From: a virus
DNA length: 23,905 bases
IMG/VR virus record: IMGVR_UViG_3300042868_003755
Span: 1-23,905 of that record
Reading direction: 5' to 3' (one strand)
Numbering within the stretch: position 1 is the stretch's first letter; every line of letters begins with the position of its first letter. The position numbers were made by a program, and so were the translations under genes. Below the pieces are notes generated by a model. The model did no database searches. It was not told where the DNA came from and saw only the letters and a list, made by a program, of their open reading frames with translations. Positions 12,774 through 20,126 of the stretch are shown piece after piece.

Positions 12774-13012
12774 TTTTTCCTTTTTAAATTCCAAATCAAA
12801 AACTCAAACTTATCAACCCAATAAATTTCCTCTATTGGCTCTCCGGGACCATGTATCCATCTGATACCATGATAGGCCCGCTTGCCCCACAATGGAGCTC
12901 CGCTGATAAAGCATTTTCTCGGAAGCCAACAAAGTTTCAAATCCCATTGCTGTGCTCTATTCAATCCCCAATTTTCCGATAGCGGCGCTTGTGTTACTTC
13001 GTCCAAGGGCAT
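12770..13012 (-). CDS. 80-residue hypothetical protein
   Basis: A small Trp-rich protein (starts MPLDEVTQAPLSENWGL; then KLCWLPRKCFISG and WVDKFEFLIW near the end). No family is recognised. I chose the ATG at 13012 because GGGGA lies 6 bases upstream and it shares a base with the stop of QueE (TGATG); an in-frame ATG at 13024 is a possible alternative giving 84 residues. Its end overlaps the metK start by four bases. The close position between QueE and MetK may mean a linked role, but nothing in the sequence shows this. Confidence 0.65.
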   Translation of the reverse strand: MPLDEVTQAPLSENWGLNRAQQWDLKLCWLPRKCFISGAPLWGKRAYHGIRWIHGPGEPIEEIYWVDKFEFLIWNLKRKK

Positions 13013-13863
13013 CAAGTTCCCCATTCGTTCTTGAACAACGGAACCTGTAGTCGATCACTGTAGCGCCAGCCTTCGTTCATAGCTAGGATAGCTACATTCT
13101 TATTGTTTAGTGCATACACACTTTCGACCCCGCCGATGGGCATCAAATACACATGCCCTTTAAATCCGGCTGCACGATATTCTGCCACTGCACGTTGAGC
13201 GTCTGCAAAATCTTCTTTGGTAGAAATTACCAGTTTCAAGTATGTATGCCCAACGTCTTCGTATTGACACACAATCTCTGGACGTATAGCATCTGACCAC
13301 TTCTCACCCGAACACGGCAGTTTAGCACTTACACTAAATGTCAATGCTTCGCGACCACGAGTTTTGTTTCCTAATGTCCAGTTCAGCAGATACTTTCTAA
13401 ACTCAGTAGTAAGTTCTTGAGTACCATTGGTTTCAAATGTGATCTCTCGAAGTCCTGCCATCTTAGGATCATCTAACAAACTAGGATAAGCACGTTGCCA
13501 GCCTAACAATGGTTCACCACCTGTGATCACAAGATGTTCATCACGCCATTCTTTAAACGGCAACATTGTCACAATGTCCTCTACGAGTTCAGTATTTTTA
13601 CGTACAGGACTTAGGTCTTTGAATCGTGGATCCCATGACGCATAGCTGTCACACCCTGTGCTTACTAAAGGCAAGTCATTGTATTTGCGGAATTGTACAG
13701 GATCAATAAACTCAGCTTCCGTACTTAATTCACCACGTGGCATACCAAATCCTGCACAGCGGAAATTACAGCCGAAAGTTCTAAGGAACACACTGGGGAC
13801 CCCCATATATCTGCCTTCACCTTGAACACTGTAAAACAGTTCTGCTACTTTAAGTTTACTCAT
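13012..13863 (-). CDS. queE: QueE-like 7-carboxy-7-deazaguanine synthase (radical SAM)
   Basis: A 283-residue radical SAM enzyme that contracts 6-carboxytetrahydropterin to 7-carboxy-7-deazaguanine. Family marks are ELFYSVQGEGRYMGVPSVFL (residues 8-27), RTFGCNFRC, ITGGEPLL (SAM contact GGEP) and FETNGTQ. The cluster cysteines are unusual: C32 and C36 follow the CxxxC spacing but the third, C71 in STGCDSYASWD, comes 34 residues later, so an insertion splits the motif. Downstream DSYASW matches the QueE tail of the motif. Its ATG overlaps the methyltransferase stop by ATGA. FolE and QueD in the same window supply its substrate. Confidence 0.88.
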   Translation of the reverse strand: MSKLKVAELFYSVQGEGRYMGVPSVFLRTFGCNFRCAGFGMPRGELSTEAEFIDPVQFRKYNDLPLVSTGCDSYASWDPRFKDLSPVRKNTELVEDIVTMLPFKEWRDEHLVITGGEPLLGWQRAYPSLLDDPKMAGLREITFETNGTQELTTEFRKYLLNWTLGNKTRGREALTFSVSAKLPCSGEKWSDAIRPEIVCQYEDVGHTYLKLVISTKEDFADAQRAVAEYRAAGFKGHVYLMPIGGVESVYALNNKNVAILAMNEGWRYSDRLQVPLFKNEWGT

Positions 13864-14645
13864 ATTTTTTGTGCTTTAATTAACAAATGCCAACCTAGAT
13901 ATTCTTTAACTGCTGCTCGCATCTCTTCACTCATCACAGCAAACCAAGGCTCTAATTCGTACTCGCCTGCACGGTACTTAGATACATTATACATGAAATT
14001 ATGATCTTGTCTAATTCTCAGGACTCGAAACTTCTCTTCCAGCAGATCATAAATTTCCTCCTTACTGTAGGCCCTGGCATATGGACAACCCGATTGTGCT
14101 TCAAATTGATCCAGCCCTTTTTGGATCATGGCATATTTCCAAGAATTCTTTGCGTATACCAACATGCGGAATTCTCCGTTGGGCACTAGAGCAGCATGAA
14201 TGTTATCTAAACATGCAGTCATATCAGGATAGTGATGCAGTACACCACAACTGTAAACCAAATCAAATTTGCCCAGGCTTGCTACTGCTGCACTGTCTGC
14301 ACCGTCCATCACATGAAACTCGCCGGTTAGTCCAAACAGCTCGAATCGCTGTTGACTCATAGCCACAGATTCTGCTGAAAGATCAATACCCACATAGTCA
14401 GCACCGTGCCGTGCAAATTCCACAGCATCTGATCCAATGCCAGATCCTATTTCTAACACACGCTTGCCTCGCCACAAGTGAAAACTGGCAAAATCACGTA
14501 GGTGTGGTTCTACAAAGAATCTACGTTCGGTGACTTCATTCCAATATTGTTCTGTGCCTGGCTCGCTAAGGCTGTGTTTGACATTACAAGGTTGTGCATT
14601 CCAGTAATGTTTAATTTTGTCTATAAGTTCAGTTGTCAAGTTCAA
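13860..14645 (-). CDS. class I SAM-dependent methyltransferase
   Basis: A 261-residue Rossmann-fold methyltransferase with motif I VLEIGSGIGSD (residues 63-73), acidic motif II GADYVGIDLS (81-90), FHVMDGAD, and the motif IV-like region FDLVYSCGVLHHY, typical of the Methyltransf_11/25 group. The C-terminal 80 residues carry extra helices (YARAYSKEEIYDLLEEKFRV) that may bind the acceptor. The start is TTG at 14645, chosen because GGAG lies about 6 bases upstream; it overlaps the end of the GT-A gene. Acceptor is unknown; the position among sugar genes and directly before QueE suggests a sugar or a modified base. Confidence 0.8.
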   Translation of the reverse strand: MNLTTELIDKIKHYWNAQPCNVKHSLSEPGTEQYWNEVTERRFFVEPHLRDFASFHLWRGKRVLEIGSGIGSDAVEFARHGADYVGIDLSAESVAMSQQRFELFGLTGEFHVMDGADSAAVASLGKFDLVYSCGVLHHYPDMTACLDNIHAALVPNGEFRMLVYAKNSWKYAMIQKGLDQFEAQSGCPYARAYSKEEIYDLLEEKFRVLRIRQDHNFMYNVSKYRAGEYELEPWFAVMSEEMRAAVKEYLGWHLLIKAQKI

Positions 14646-15471
14646 TGCTACTCCATGATTTCATTAGACCTTTGGTGTCTAATTTCAACATCTTGTGCCA
14701 GATGTCAATTTTGTTTTCTATACCCAATTTAAAATGTTCAAGATCGTACCCTAACGGGCTGAGGTAGTTGGCAATTTGTATAGCCTCTTGCATGCGACGA
14801 GTGCGCCAGGTGTGATGGTTGAAATCTCTAGGATGAGTGGGATTGCCTTCTAGCATAGGACGATTCTTGAATACATCGTCGCCGTTCTTACCAGTGAGAT
14901 CAAATCGTTCATGTTCGATCATCACGGGTATGGTGATTACGATGTCCAACATCCAGCCAATCTGACTGGTCCATGCATCATTGATCTGGTGCGGTGATAT
15001 ATTGCCTGTGATCTCTACCCACTTGCGTGGCAGGATAGGAAATATAGCATATGGATGTTCATGATTGGTTTCTGCTCGTAGTAATGCAAAGCGGTCATTG
15101 TGTTCACGGATAACATCATCCCATCCTTGGGTGGTCATCACAGCATCATCGTTCCAGAAGAAAATCCACGAACCTGTGCTGTGATTTGCTAGCTCATTGA
15201 GATATTCATTAAGACGAAGATAGCCCAAGCGTTTGAATTGCATAGCACTATAGGTTACACCTTTTGAATCAAGATATGGTGCAATCACATCCACAAAGTA
15301 TTCTATAGTATCTGTGTCGTCGTTGTCGAATGCTATCAATACTTCAATGCGTTCAGGGTGGGTGGCAGTATCAATTAGTGTGTGCAAGCATTGATCCATT
15401 GGAATTGGTCTAGCACGTACTGGTAATAATACACTAATATCAATATTGGGATTTTGTTCAGGTAAACTCAT
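14629..15471 (-). CDS. GT-A-like glycosyltransferase, paralog 1
   Basis: A 280-residue protein starting with DISVLLPVRARP (residues 10-21), the usual first strand of GT2-type nucleotide-sugar binding, then IEVLIAFDNDDTDT and SWIFFWNDDAVMTTQGWD, where NDD is a candidate metal-binding DxD-type motif. The central part (YAIFPILPRKWVEITGNIS) and LEGNPTHPRDFNHH are shared with the protein at 17390-18217, showing the two are paralogs. The sugar donor is not readable. It overlaps the radical SAM gene by ATGA, so all four genes from 13860 to 18217 are likely one operon. Function as a glycosyltransferase is supported by fold motifs only. Confidence 0.75.
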   Translation of the reverse strand: MSLPEQNPNIDISVLLPVRARPIPMDQCLHTLIDTATHPERIEVLIAFDNDDTDTIEYFVDVIAPYLDSKGVTYSAMQFKRLGYLRLNEYLNELANHSTGSWIFFWNDDAVMTTQGWDDVIREHNDRFALLRAETNHEHPYAIFPILPRKWVEITGNISPHQINDAWTSQIGWMLDIVITIPVMIEHERFDLTGKNGDDVFKNRPMLEGNPTHPRDFNHHTWRTRRMQEAIQIANYLSPLGYDLEHFKLGIENKIDIWHKMLKLDTKGLMKSWSSIELDN

Positions 15472-17393
15472 TGTGTTATACGGGTAATGTTGGTTTTTCC
15501 AAAGTTGCGTTTTCTACCAAAGTACATGTTCTCTAAGAAACGATCCTCACTCATGGCAGGATCTTCAGCTGTGTCAAATTTATAAACAGTGCGATTATCT
15601 AATGCAGCATTGTCTTGAATATAACCAAGGAAGTCATAGTCAAATGTGTGTGTTTGTGGGAACGCAGGTAAATCTCTGTAGTCGATCACATAATTTCGTT
15701 GAAATTTCAACAGTTGATTCTTTACTGGCAAATCAATATTATAGTGTGTGTTCAAGAACTTGTCAAGAGAATCAAAAACATAGTTGATCATTTTATCTTT
15801 GACCATGTACAGTGTGGTTCTGTGCATGAGGTTCCACCCAAACACTTCGATGTTACCAATACGCGGATGATCAATACGTCCCTTGGTCATCCAGTTTTCA
15901 AAGTAACTGCGTGTTTCTGCAAATTGCAGTCGGAACCATGGATCTTTCTGTACCCATGCATACAAGTCTTCGTAGAACTTGCTGTAGTCAATGTTCTGAT
16001 GCTTGGCTAGATATCTGGCTATATATGTGCTTAACCCATTAATATGGAATGTTTGAATAAAACTGCTCCACACTAAGGTATCCAACATAGTATCTCGCGG
16101 TATGGTCTTGGTACTCACAACCACATCAATACTTTCGTTGAGATCCACATCGCCATAGCTACCGCTCATGTAATCATACACAGGAACAGATTCTAGCTTG
16201 TATAGACGTTTTTGCAAGAGATTCATTTCGGCATTTTCCAGCAGTTGACATTGTAGAATGTTGATACCACCATGATTGCCTGCTCGGAAGATTTTCCAAA
16301 ACGCTTCTTTCCAGGACTCTACGGTTTCTCCAGGCAGGCCCAGGATCAGCTCTGTGTACACAGGAATATTGTTTTTGTCGCACAATGCAAAGATTTCGTC
16401 AATTTTGTGTTGATCAAGATTGCGACGTTTGATATTCTCCAATACATCGTTGTCCATGCTCTGCACACTCACTGTAAGACCTTGCCCAAAGTTAGGCGAC
16501 TCATCAATCAGTTTCTTCACAATATCCACAACTTCGTTCTTTTGATTCTTGGCCCAGGTCATGGAAAAACTTTCCAGTTTACCCCATCTCTTTTGCACTT
16601 CAATCAGCTTGTCCACAATCATGTTATCACGTTCCACAAACATACCAAAGTTGGCATCAGTGATAGTGACAAATCCACAATGTTCTCCAATCCAGTCTAA
16701 CTCATCGTACACACGTTGTAGATCAAACTTCTTGACCTTGTTGTATGTAAGACTGCCCCAGTCGCAAAATGTACATTGATACGGGCATCCACGATTGGTT
16801 TCCAGTGTGGCGTTCCAGATCACTTCGGGACTTTCGGCCATCACACGATCAAATATACCTGTGAGATATGGGCTAGGCACTTCGTCTAGATCATTGATGC
16901 GTTTGGGATCTCCTGTATCTACCAGCCCTGCGGCAGTGTTAATCAACAGTCCCGGAATGTGTGTGTAGTCAGTATTGTAATCTTCAAGAATATGTCTAAA
17001 GGTCATTTCACCTTCCATCTTGATCACTAGATCCATAAACGGTTCTTTTTCAAACAGTTTGGGATCTTCAATAGCCGGCTCTGGGCCGCCAAACACTATC
17101 AAACAGTTGGGGTTGAGTGTTTTTACCAGCCGAGCCAACTTGTAATTGTATCTGTGATTCCATACATAAGTTGAAAATGCTACCACATCACTAGTGCTTA
17201 GTTTTAATGCCAGTTCCTCAATAGGCGCCCTACGCCATACCAAGTGGTCTACTTCCCATGCTGCGTTGACTTTTTGTGAAGCGAGTGCATAACTCAGTAT
17301 AACTCCTGCAGAGTACGGCAAGTAGTATGCATTAAACTCTTTAGGACCTTGTTGAAAGTTGGGTTGGACGAAGCTGATTTTCTTTTTTGTCAT
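15468..17393 (-). CDS. B12-binding-domain radical SAM protein
   Basis: A 641-residue protein. Residues 1-150 look like a cobalamin-binding Rossmann domain (ISFVQPNFQQGP, later CLIVFGGPEPAI) but lack the DxHxxG cobalt-ligand motif. The radical SAM cluster motif is C203-PYQ-C207-TF-C210, followed by VTITDANFGM, VQSMD and TELILGLPGET, in normal order. The last 250 residues are helical and not recognised. Such enzymes often methylate unreactive carbons or rearrange ring systems. It lies between two paralogous GT-A genes, each with a 4-base overlap, which suggests a modified sugar or peptide substrate; that is inference. Confidence 0.85.
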   Translation of the reverse strand: MTKKKISFVQPNFQQGPKEFNAYYLPYSAGVILSYALASQKVNAAWEVDHLVWRRAPIEELALKLSTSDVVAFSTYVWNHRYNYKLARLVKTLNPNCLIVFGGPEPAIEDPKLFEKEPFMDLVIKMEGEMTFRHILEDYNTDYTHIPGLLINTAAGLVDTGDPKRINDLDEVPSPYLTGIFDRVMAESPEVIWNATLETNRGCPYQCTFCDWGSLTYNKVKKFDLQRVYDELDWIGEHCGFVTITDANFGMFVERDNMIVDKLIEVQKRWGKLESFSMTWAKNQKNEVVDIVKKLIDESPNFGQGLTVSVQSMDNDVLENIKRRNLDQHKIDEIFALCDKNNIPVYTELILGLPGETVESWKEAFWKIFRAGNHGGINILQCQLLENAEMNLLQKRLYKLESVPVYDYMSGSYGDVDLNESIDVVVSTKTIPRDTMLDTLVWSSFIQTFHINGLSTYIARYLAKHQNIDYSKFYEDLYAWVQKDPWFRLQFAETRSYFENWMTKGRIDHPRIGNIEVFGWNLMHRTTLYMVKDKMINYVFDSLDKFLNTHYNIDLPVKNQLLKFQRNYVIDYRDLPAFPQTHTFDYDFLGYIQDNAALDNRTVYKFDTAEDPAMSEDRFLENMYFGRKRNFGKTNITRITQ

Positions 17394-18217
17394 GCGGTAT
17401 TTACTCGTCTAACCGTGGCATCAACTTGATTATTGGTATCGTTGGCCCGCATCTTGGCCCAGGGATCTTGACGCCCTTCCCACGCTTCAACAAAAAATGT
17501 TAAATCAAGTCCTTGACCCTGCATCCACGTGGCCAATTTAGCAGCATCGTCGGTGCGCAATTTGACCATGTCAGGGTGATTTAAATCGCCAGATTGACTG
17601 GGATCGCCTTCCATGATACGACGTTGTTGATACGTTGCATCGTTGTTGACTCCTGTGATGTCGTAACGATTGTGATCGCAATGCACATCAATACGTTCAA
17701 ATATATCCAGATAGTACGCCAGTTGACTCACATAAGCATCATTTGAACTGTGTTGACTGATGTGTCCTAGAATTTCAAACCATTGTCGTGGCAAGATAGG
17801 AAAGATGCTGTACGGATGATTGTTGTGCGTGTACACACTCAGCAATTTGAATTCACCTGTACGCTCGCGTATACGTGCATCCCATCCTGGTGTTTTCATC
17901 ACAGCATCATCATTCCAGAAGAACAACCAGGATCCTTGGCTGTGTTCAGCTAGCCCATTCACATACTTGTGCAAGTTATTGTATCCCTGAGGTTCGAACA
18001 CCAAAATCTTATGATTGATTTTGTTTTGTTCAATCCAAGGGCATACATTGGCCAGCATGTTCTCCATGCCTACCACATCATCATTGTCCACTCCGAACAG
18101 CACTTCAATTGAGGAGAAATCTTCAGCAAGATTACAAAGACTTTGGATGCTACTCATTAATGCTTCAGCACGGCCCCTAGTAGGCAGCAAAATACTAATA
18201 TCAATTCCGTTATTCAT
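17390..18217 (-). CDS. GT-A-like glycosyltransferase, paralog 2
   Basis: A 275-residue paralog of the 14629-15471 product. DISILLPTRGRAEAL (residues 5-19), then IEVLFGVDNDDVVG and SWLFFWNDDAVMKTPGWDA align with the same positions in paralog 1. YSIFPILPRQWFEILGHIS and RIMEGDPSQSGDLNHP are also shared. The N-terminal TRGR is typical of GT2-type sequences. Divergence between the two copies suggests different donors or acceptors. It is the first of the operon leading to the radical SAM gene; its ATG at 18217 has a poor ribosome site six bases after the stop of the small membrane protein gene, so it may depend on coupling. Confidence 0.75.
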   Translation of the reverse strand: MNNGIDISILLPTRGRAEALMSSIQSLCNLAEDFSSIEVLFGVDNDDVVGMENMLANVCPWIEQNKINHKILVFEPQGYNNLHKYVNGLAEHSQGSWLFFWNDDAVMKTPGWDARIRERTGEFKLLSVYTHNNHPYSIFPILPRQWFEILGHISQHSSNDAYVSQLAYYLDIFERIDVHCDHNRYDITGVNNDATYQQRRIMEGDPSQSGDLNHPDMVKLRTDDAAKLATWMQGQGLDLTFFVEAWEGRQDPWAKMRANDTNNQVDATVRRVNTA

Positions 18218-18223
18218 TTTAAT

Positions 18224-18397
18224 TTACCAATGATGTATGACCCCTGCTGCAATAAAACAGTTGGTCACAATGTAGCATAATACAATGCAAGTTCGAATAC
18301 AGGCAACACGATTTGCTTCTGCATCCGTGTTGCCTGATTTTTCGCCTAGTGCCTTGGCCCAAAGACGCCAGATTTTATTAAAACTCGTGGTCTTCAC
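18224..18397 (-). CDS. 57-residue membrane protein next to queD
   Basis: A small protein with an N-terminal basic helix (SFNKIWRLWAKALGEKSGN) and a C-terminal transmembrane segment (ACIRTCIVLCYIVTNCFIAA) ending GVIHHW. I recall similar small phage membrane proteins with LWAxALGEKxxxxxxEAxxV and a closing GVIRHW. I place the start at GTG 18397, with AAGG 5 bases upstream, inside the end of queD by 20 bases; the longer GTG start at 18436 would add residues that only read across queD. The gene contains the inverted repeat 18300-18336. Function unknown. Confidence 0.65.
   Translation of the reverse strand: MKTTSFNKIWRLWAKALGEKSGNTDAEANRVACIRTCIVLCYIVTNCFIAAGVIHHW
18300..18336. repeat. 11-bp perfect inverted repeat inside a coding region
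   Basis: CAGGCAACACG (18300-18310) and CGTGTTGCCTG (18326-18336) are exact complements around a 15-base loop. On the plus strand the second arm is followed by ATTTTT, giving a terminator-like layout pointing against all annotated genes; on the minus strand no U-run follows. It lies within the small membrane protein gene. Confidence 0.6.
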
Positions 18398-18854
18398 GAT
18401 GACCTTGTCGGCCTGCCATGTTTGAATCGGTCTCACGCACTTCTACTCTAGTACACCACACACGTTTGGCTTCTTCCGCACCGCAGTTGGGCAAGAAGAT
18501 TGTGTTAACGTATTCGTACAAGAAGTCAGCAAGACCTTCACATCCTGTTTTTTCCACTTCTGTGATCTTGGCCAGCTTTAGTCTGCCCAGTTCCAACAGG
18601 TGTTCACGCATGGGATCATCTTGTGCAACCAGCAAAGTGTGATCAAACCAATCTTCTAAAAGGCCTTTGAGTGGTTTTAATCCACCAAAGTCAGTAACCC
18701 AATTACGAGCATCCAAGGTATCTGCTTCAAATTCAAAGTGAAAGCTCATTGCGTAGCCGTGGATGAGATTGCAGTGACTATCAGCTCGCCATTGACGATA
18801 CGCTACAGGCCCAATTTGCTTGTATGTTTTTGTTGAAAAATATTTCTTTGCCAT
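18378..18854 (-). CDS. queD: QueD-like 6-carboxytetrahydropterin synthase
   Basis: A 158-residue member of the 6-pyruvoyltetrahydropterin synthase family, which makes 6-carboxytetrahydropterin from dihydroneopterin triphosphate. Marks: RADSHCNLIHGYAMSFHFEF (residues 23-42) with catalytic Cys28 four residues before His32, WVTDFGGLKPLKG, FDHTLL (D71, H72) and VEVRETDSN (E141). The usual zinc motif HGH reads HGY here, and the loop between the first zinc His and Cys28 is missing. It has its own promoter (18872-18900) and a strong AGGAG site 7 bases before ATG 18854. E. coli QueD is about 120 residues, so this one is extended at both ends. Confidence 0.87.
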   Translation of the reverse strand: MAKKYFSTKTYKQIGPVAYRQWRADSHCNLIHGYAMSFHFEFEADTLDARNWVTDFGGLKPLKGLLEDWFDHTLLVAQDDPMREHLLELGRLKLAKITEVEKTGCEGLADFLYEYVNTIFLPNCGAEEAKRVWCTRVEVRETDSNMAGRQGHREDHEF

Positions 18855-18871
18855 GATTTTCTCCTATGTTG

Positions 18872-18900
18872 ATTATAGCATAGGCAGCAGAATTTGTATA
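18872..18900 (-). promoter_or_regulatory. sigma70-type promoter, extended -10, for queD
   Basis: Minus-strand TATACA (18895-18900, 4 of 6 to the -35 consensus), 17-base spacer, and TGC-TATAAT with the -10 box at 18872-18877, an extended -10. Transcription should start near 18865, giving a leader of about 11-12 bases with the AGGAG of queD at its 5' end. It lacks the ACCG/CGGT half-sites of P1-P3. The region 18901-18932 upstream shows no clear terminator. Confidence 0.7.
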
Positions 18901-18932
18901 GCGGGTTGATGCTCGGAGGCCGCTGTGAATAT

Positions 18933-19337
18933 TTATTCCGGTAATTGATAGCCAGTGGCTTTATAGTCAGCTTGCCCAAATACAACTCCTCGCACACCAC
19001 CTGTAGGATTGGCAGTGTCGCCCATTCGACGTGGGATAAAATGCACATGCGGATACATCACTGTTTGACCAGCAGTAGGCCCCATATTGATACCAATGTT
19101 GAATGCCTCACAGTGGCCTTGTTCTACCATGCGACGTCCGTACAACATGGCTGACTCCATACAGTCAACGATCACTGCATCGGTATTGTAGTTGGGCACA
19201 AACAACAAGTGGCCCGAGGTCACAGGATAGCGATCTCGAAACACAGTGATATGAAAATCACTTAGTTCTTGTACCAGTTGATCCCACGGTGCTACACCGG
19301 CAGCAGTTGCTTCATCTAGTGTTTCGTAATCAATCAT
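18933..19337 (-). CDS. HIT-family protein
   Basis: A 134-residue histidine-triad protein. Signature: FRDRYPVTSGHLLFVPNYN (residues 33-51), EAFNIGINMGPTAGQTVMYP, then HVHFIPRR. The usual HxHxH triad appears as YPHVH, so the first His is Tyr but the catalytic middle His is kept. HIT proteins hydrolyse or transfer nucleotidyl groups, for example from dinucleotides or adenylylated nucleotides. The ATG overlaps the folE stop as ATGA, so the two are co-translated. Possible roles in clearing a nucleotide by-product or in sugar nucleotide handling; substrate unknown. Confidence 0.82.
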   Translation of the reverse strand: MIDYETLDEATAAGVAPWDQLVQELSDFHITVFRDRYPVTSGHLLFVPNYNTDAVIVDCMESAMLYGRRMVEQGHCEAFNIGINMGPTAGQTVMYPHVHFIPRRMGDTANPTGGVRGVVFGQADYKATGYQLPE

Positions 19338-20125
19338 CGTGGTGCAAATTCCTGTTGTAGTTTGATATTGTCAAAGAACTCTTTCTTTGTACTTTGATCA
19401 GTCTGGAATGCACCTTTGAGCACAGTGGTCTGTGTGAGACTTGAATGTGCCATAATGCCGCGATTTTCACAGCAACCATGCACTGCTTGAATGTATACTG
19501 CCACATCCTTGGCGTCAGTTGCTTTCATGATTTCTCGTGCAATGTCGTTGCACAGTTCTTCCTGTAATGTACCGCGACGGGCACACCACTGAGCAATGCG
19601 AGTGTACTTAGAAAGCCCAATAAGTTTGTTGGCGGCGATAATCCCAATGTAAGCGACCCCAGATACAGGCTGATGATGGTGACTACACATACTACGAAGC
19701 TCACTTCTAACCACCAGCATGCCTTCGTAACGGTCGTCTGAATCATTTGGAAATGCTGTTGCGTCCGGTGCCGGTTCATATCTACCTTCCATGATTTCAT
19801 TATAGTACATCTTGGCCAGTCGATGTGCTGTGCCTCGTGAGTTAGGATCATTCTCTCGATCAATCAGCAAAGTGTCTAACACTTGTTCAAATGCCACAGT
19901 TGCTTCGTTGATTAACTGTTCTTTATCGCTGTCAGCTAGGTAGTCACTGATATTGTCACCGGCCCAGAATCTTTTGCCATCTGTTCGCATACGGTCGCGA
20001 ATTGCTGTGCTTAGATATTTGCCTTGTGCTGCATCTTCTTTCTTGACATATAGTGTTTGTCCTTCAAGTGGAACAAATTTGTCTGATTGTGGATGGATGA
20101 TTGGATCTGGTTTAAATTCTGGCAT
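19334..20125 (-). CDS. folE: GTP cyclohydrolase I
   Basis: A 263-residue FolE, which opens GTP to 7,8-dihydroneopterin triphosphate, the first step to QueD. Zinc ligands are visible as C147 and H150 in SMCSHHHQP and C218 in AVHGCCENRG. IGLSKYTRIAQWCARRGTLQ (residues 169-188) and EELCNDIAREI are the usual active-site segments. E. coli FolE has 222 residues; the extra length is mostly an N-terminal extension of about 50 residues (KFVPLEGQTLYVKKEDAAQG) without a known domain. ATG 20125 has AAGGAA 6 bases upstream. Overlaps the HIT gene at its stop. Confidence 0.93.
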   Translation of the reverse strand: MPEFKPDPIIHPQSDKFVPLEGQTLYVKKEDAAQGKYLSTAIRDRMRTDGKRFWAGDNISDYLADSDKEQLINEATVAFEQVLDTLLIDRENDPNSRGTAHRLAKMYYNEIMEGRYEPAPDATAFPNDSDDRYEGMLVVRSELRSMCSHHHQPVSGVAYIGIIAANKLIGLSKYTRIAQWCARRGTLQEELCNDIAREIMKATDAKDVAVYIQAVHGCCENRGIMAHSSLTQTTVLKGAFQTDQSTKKEFFDNIKLQQEFAPR

Positions 20126-20126
20126 G

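Noticed and set aside
16272-16700. 142-residue plus-strand open frame
   Set aside because: Antisense to the radical SAM gene, with no promoter or ribosome site and no recognisable domain.
18901-18932. Possible terminator after the HIT gene
   Set aside because: No stem of useful length followed by a U-run could be found on the minus strand, so transcripts may read through into queD.
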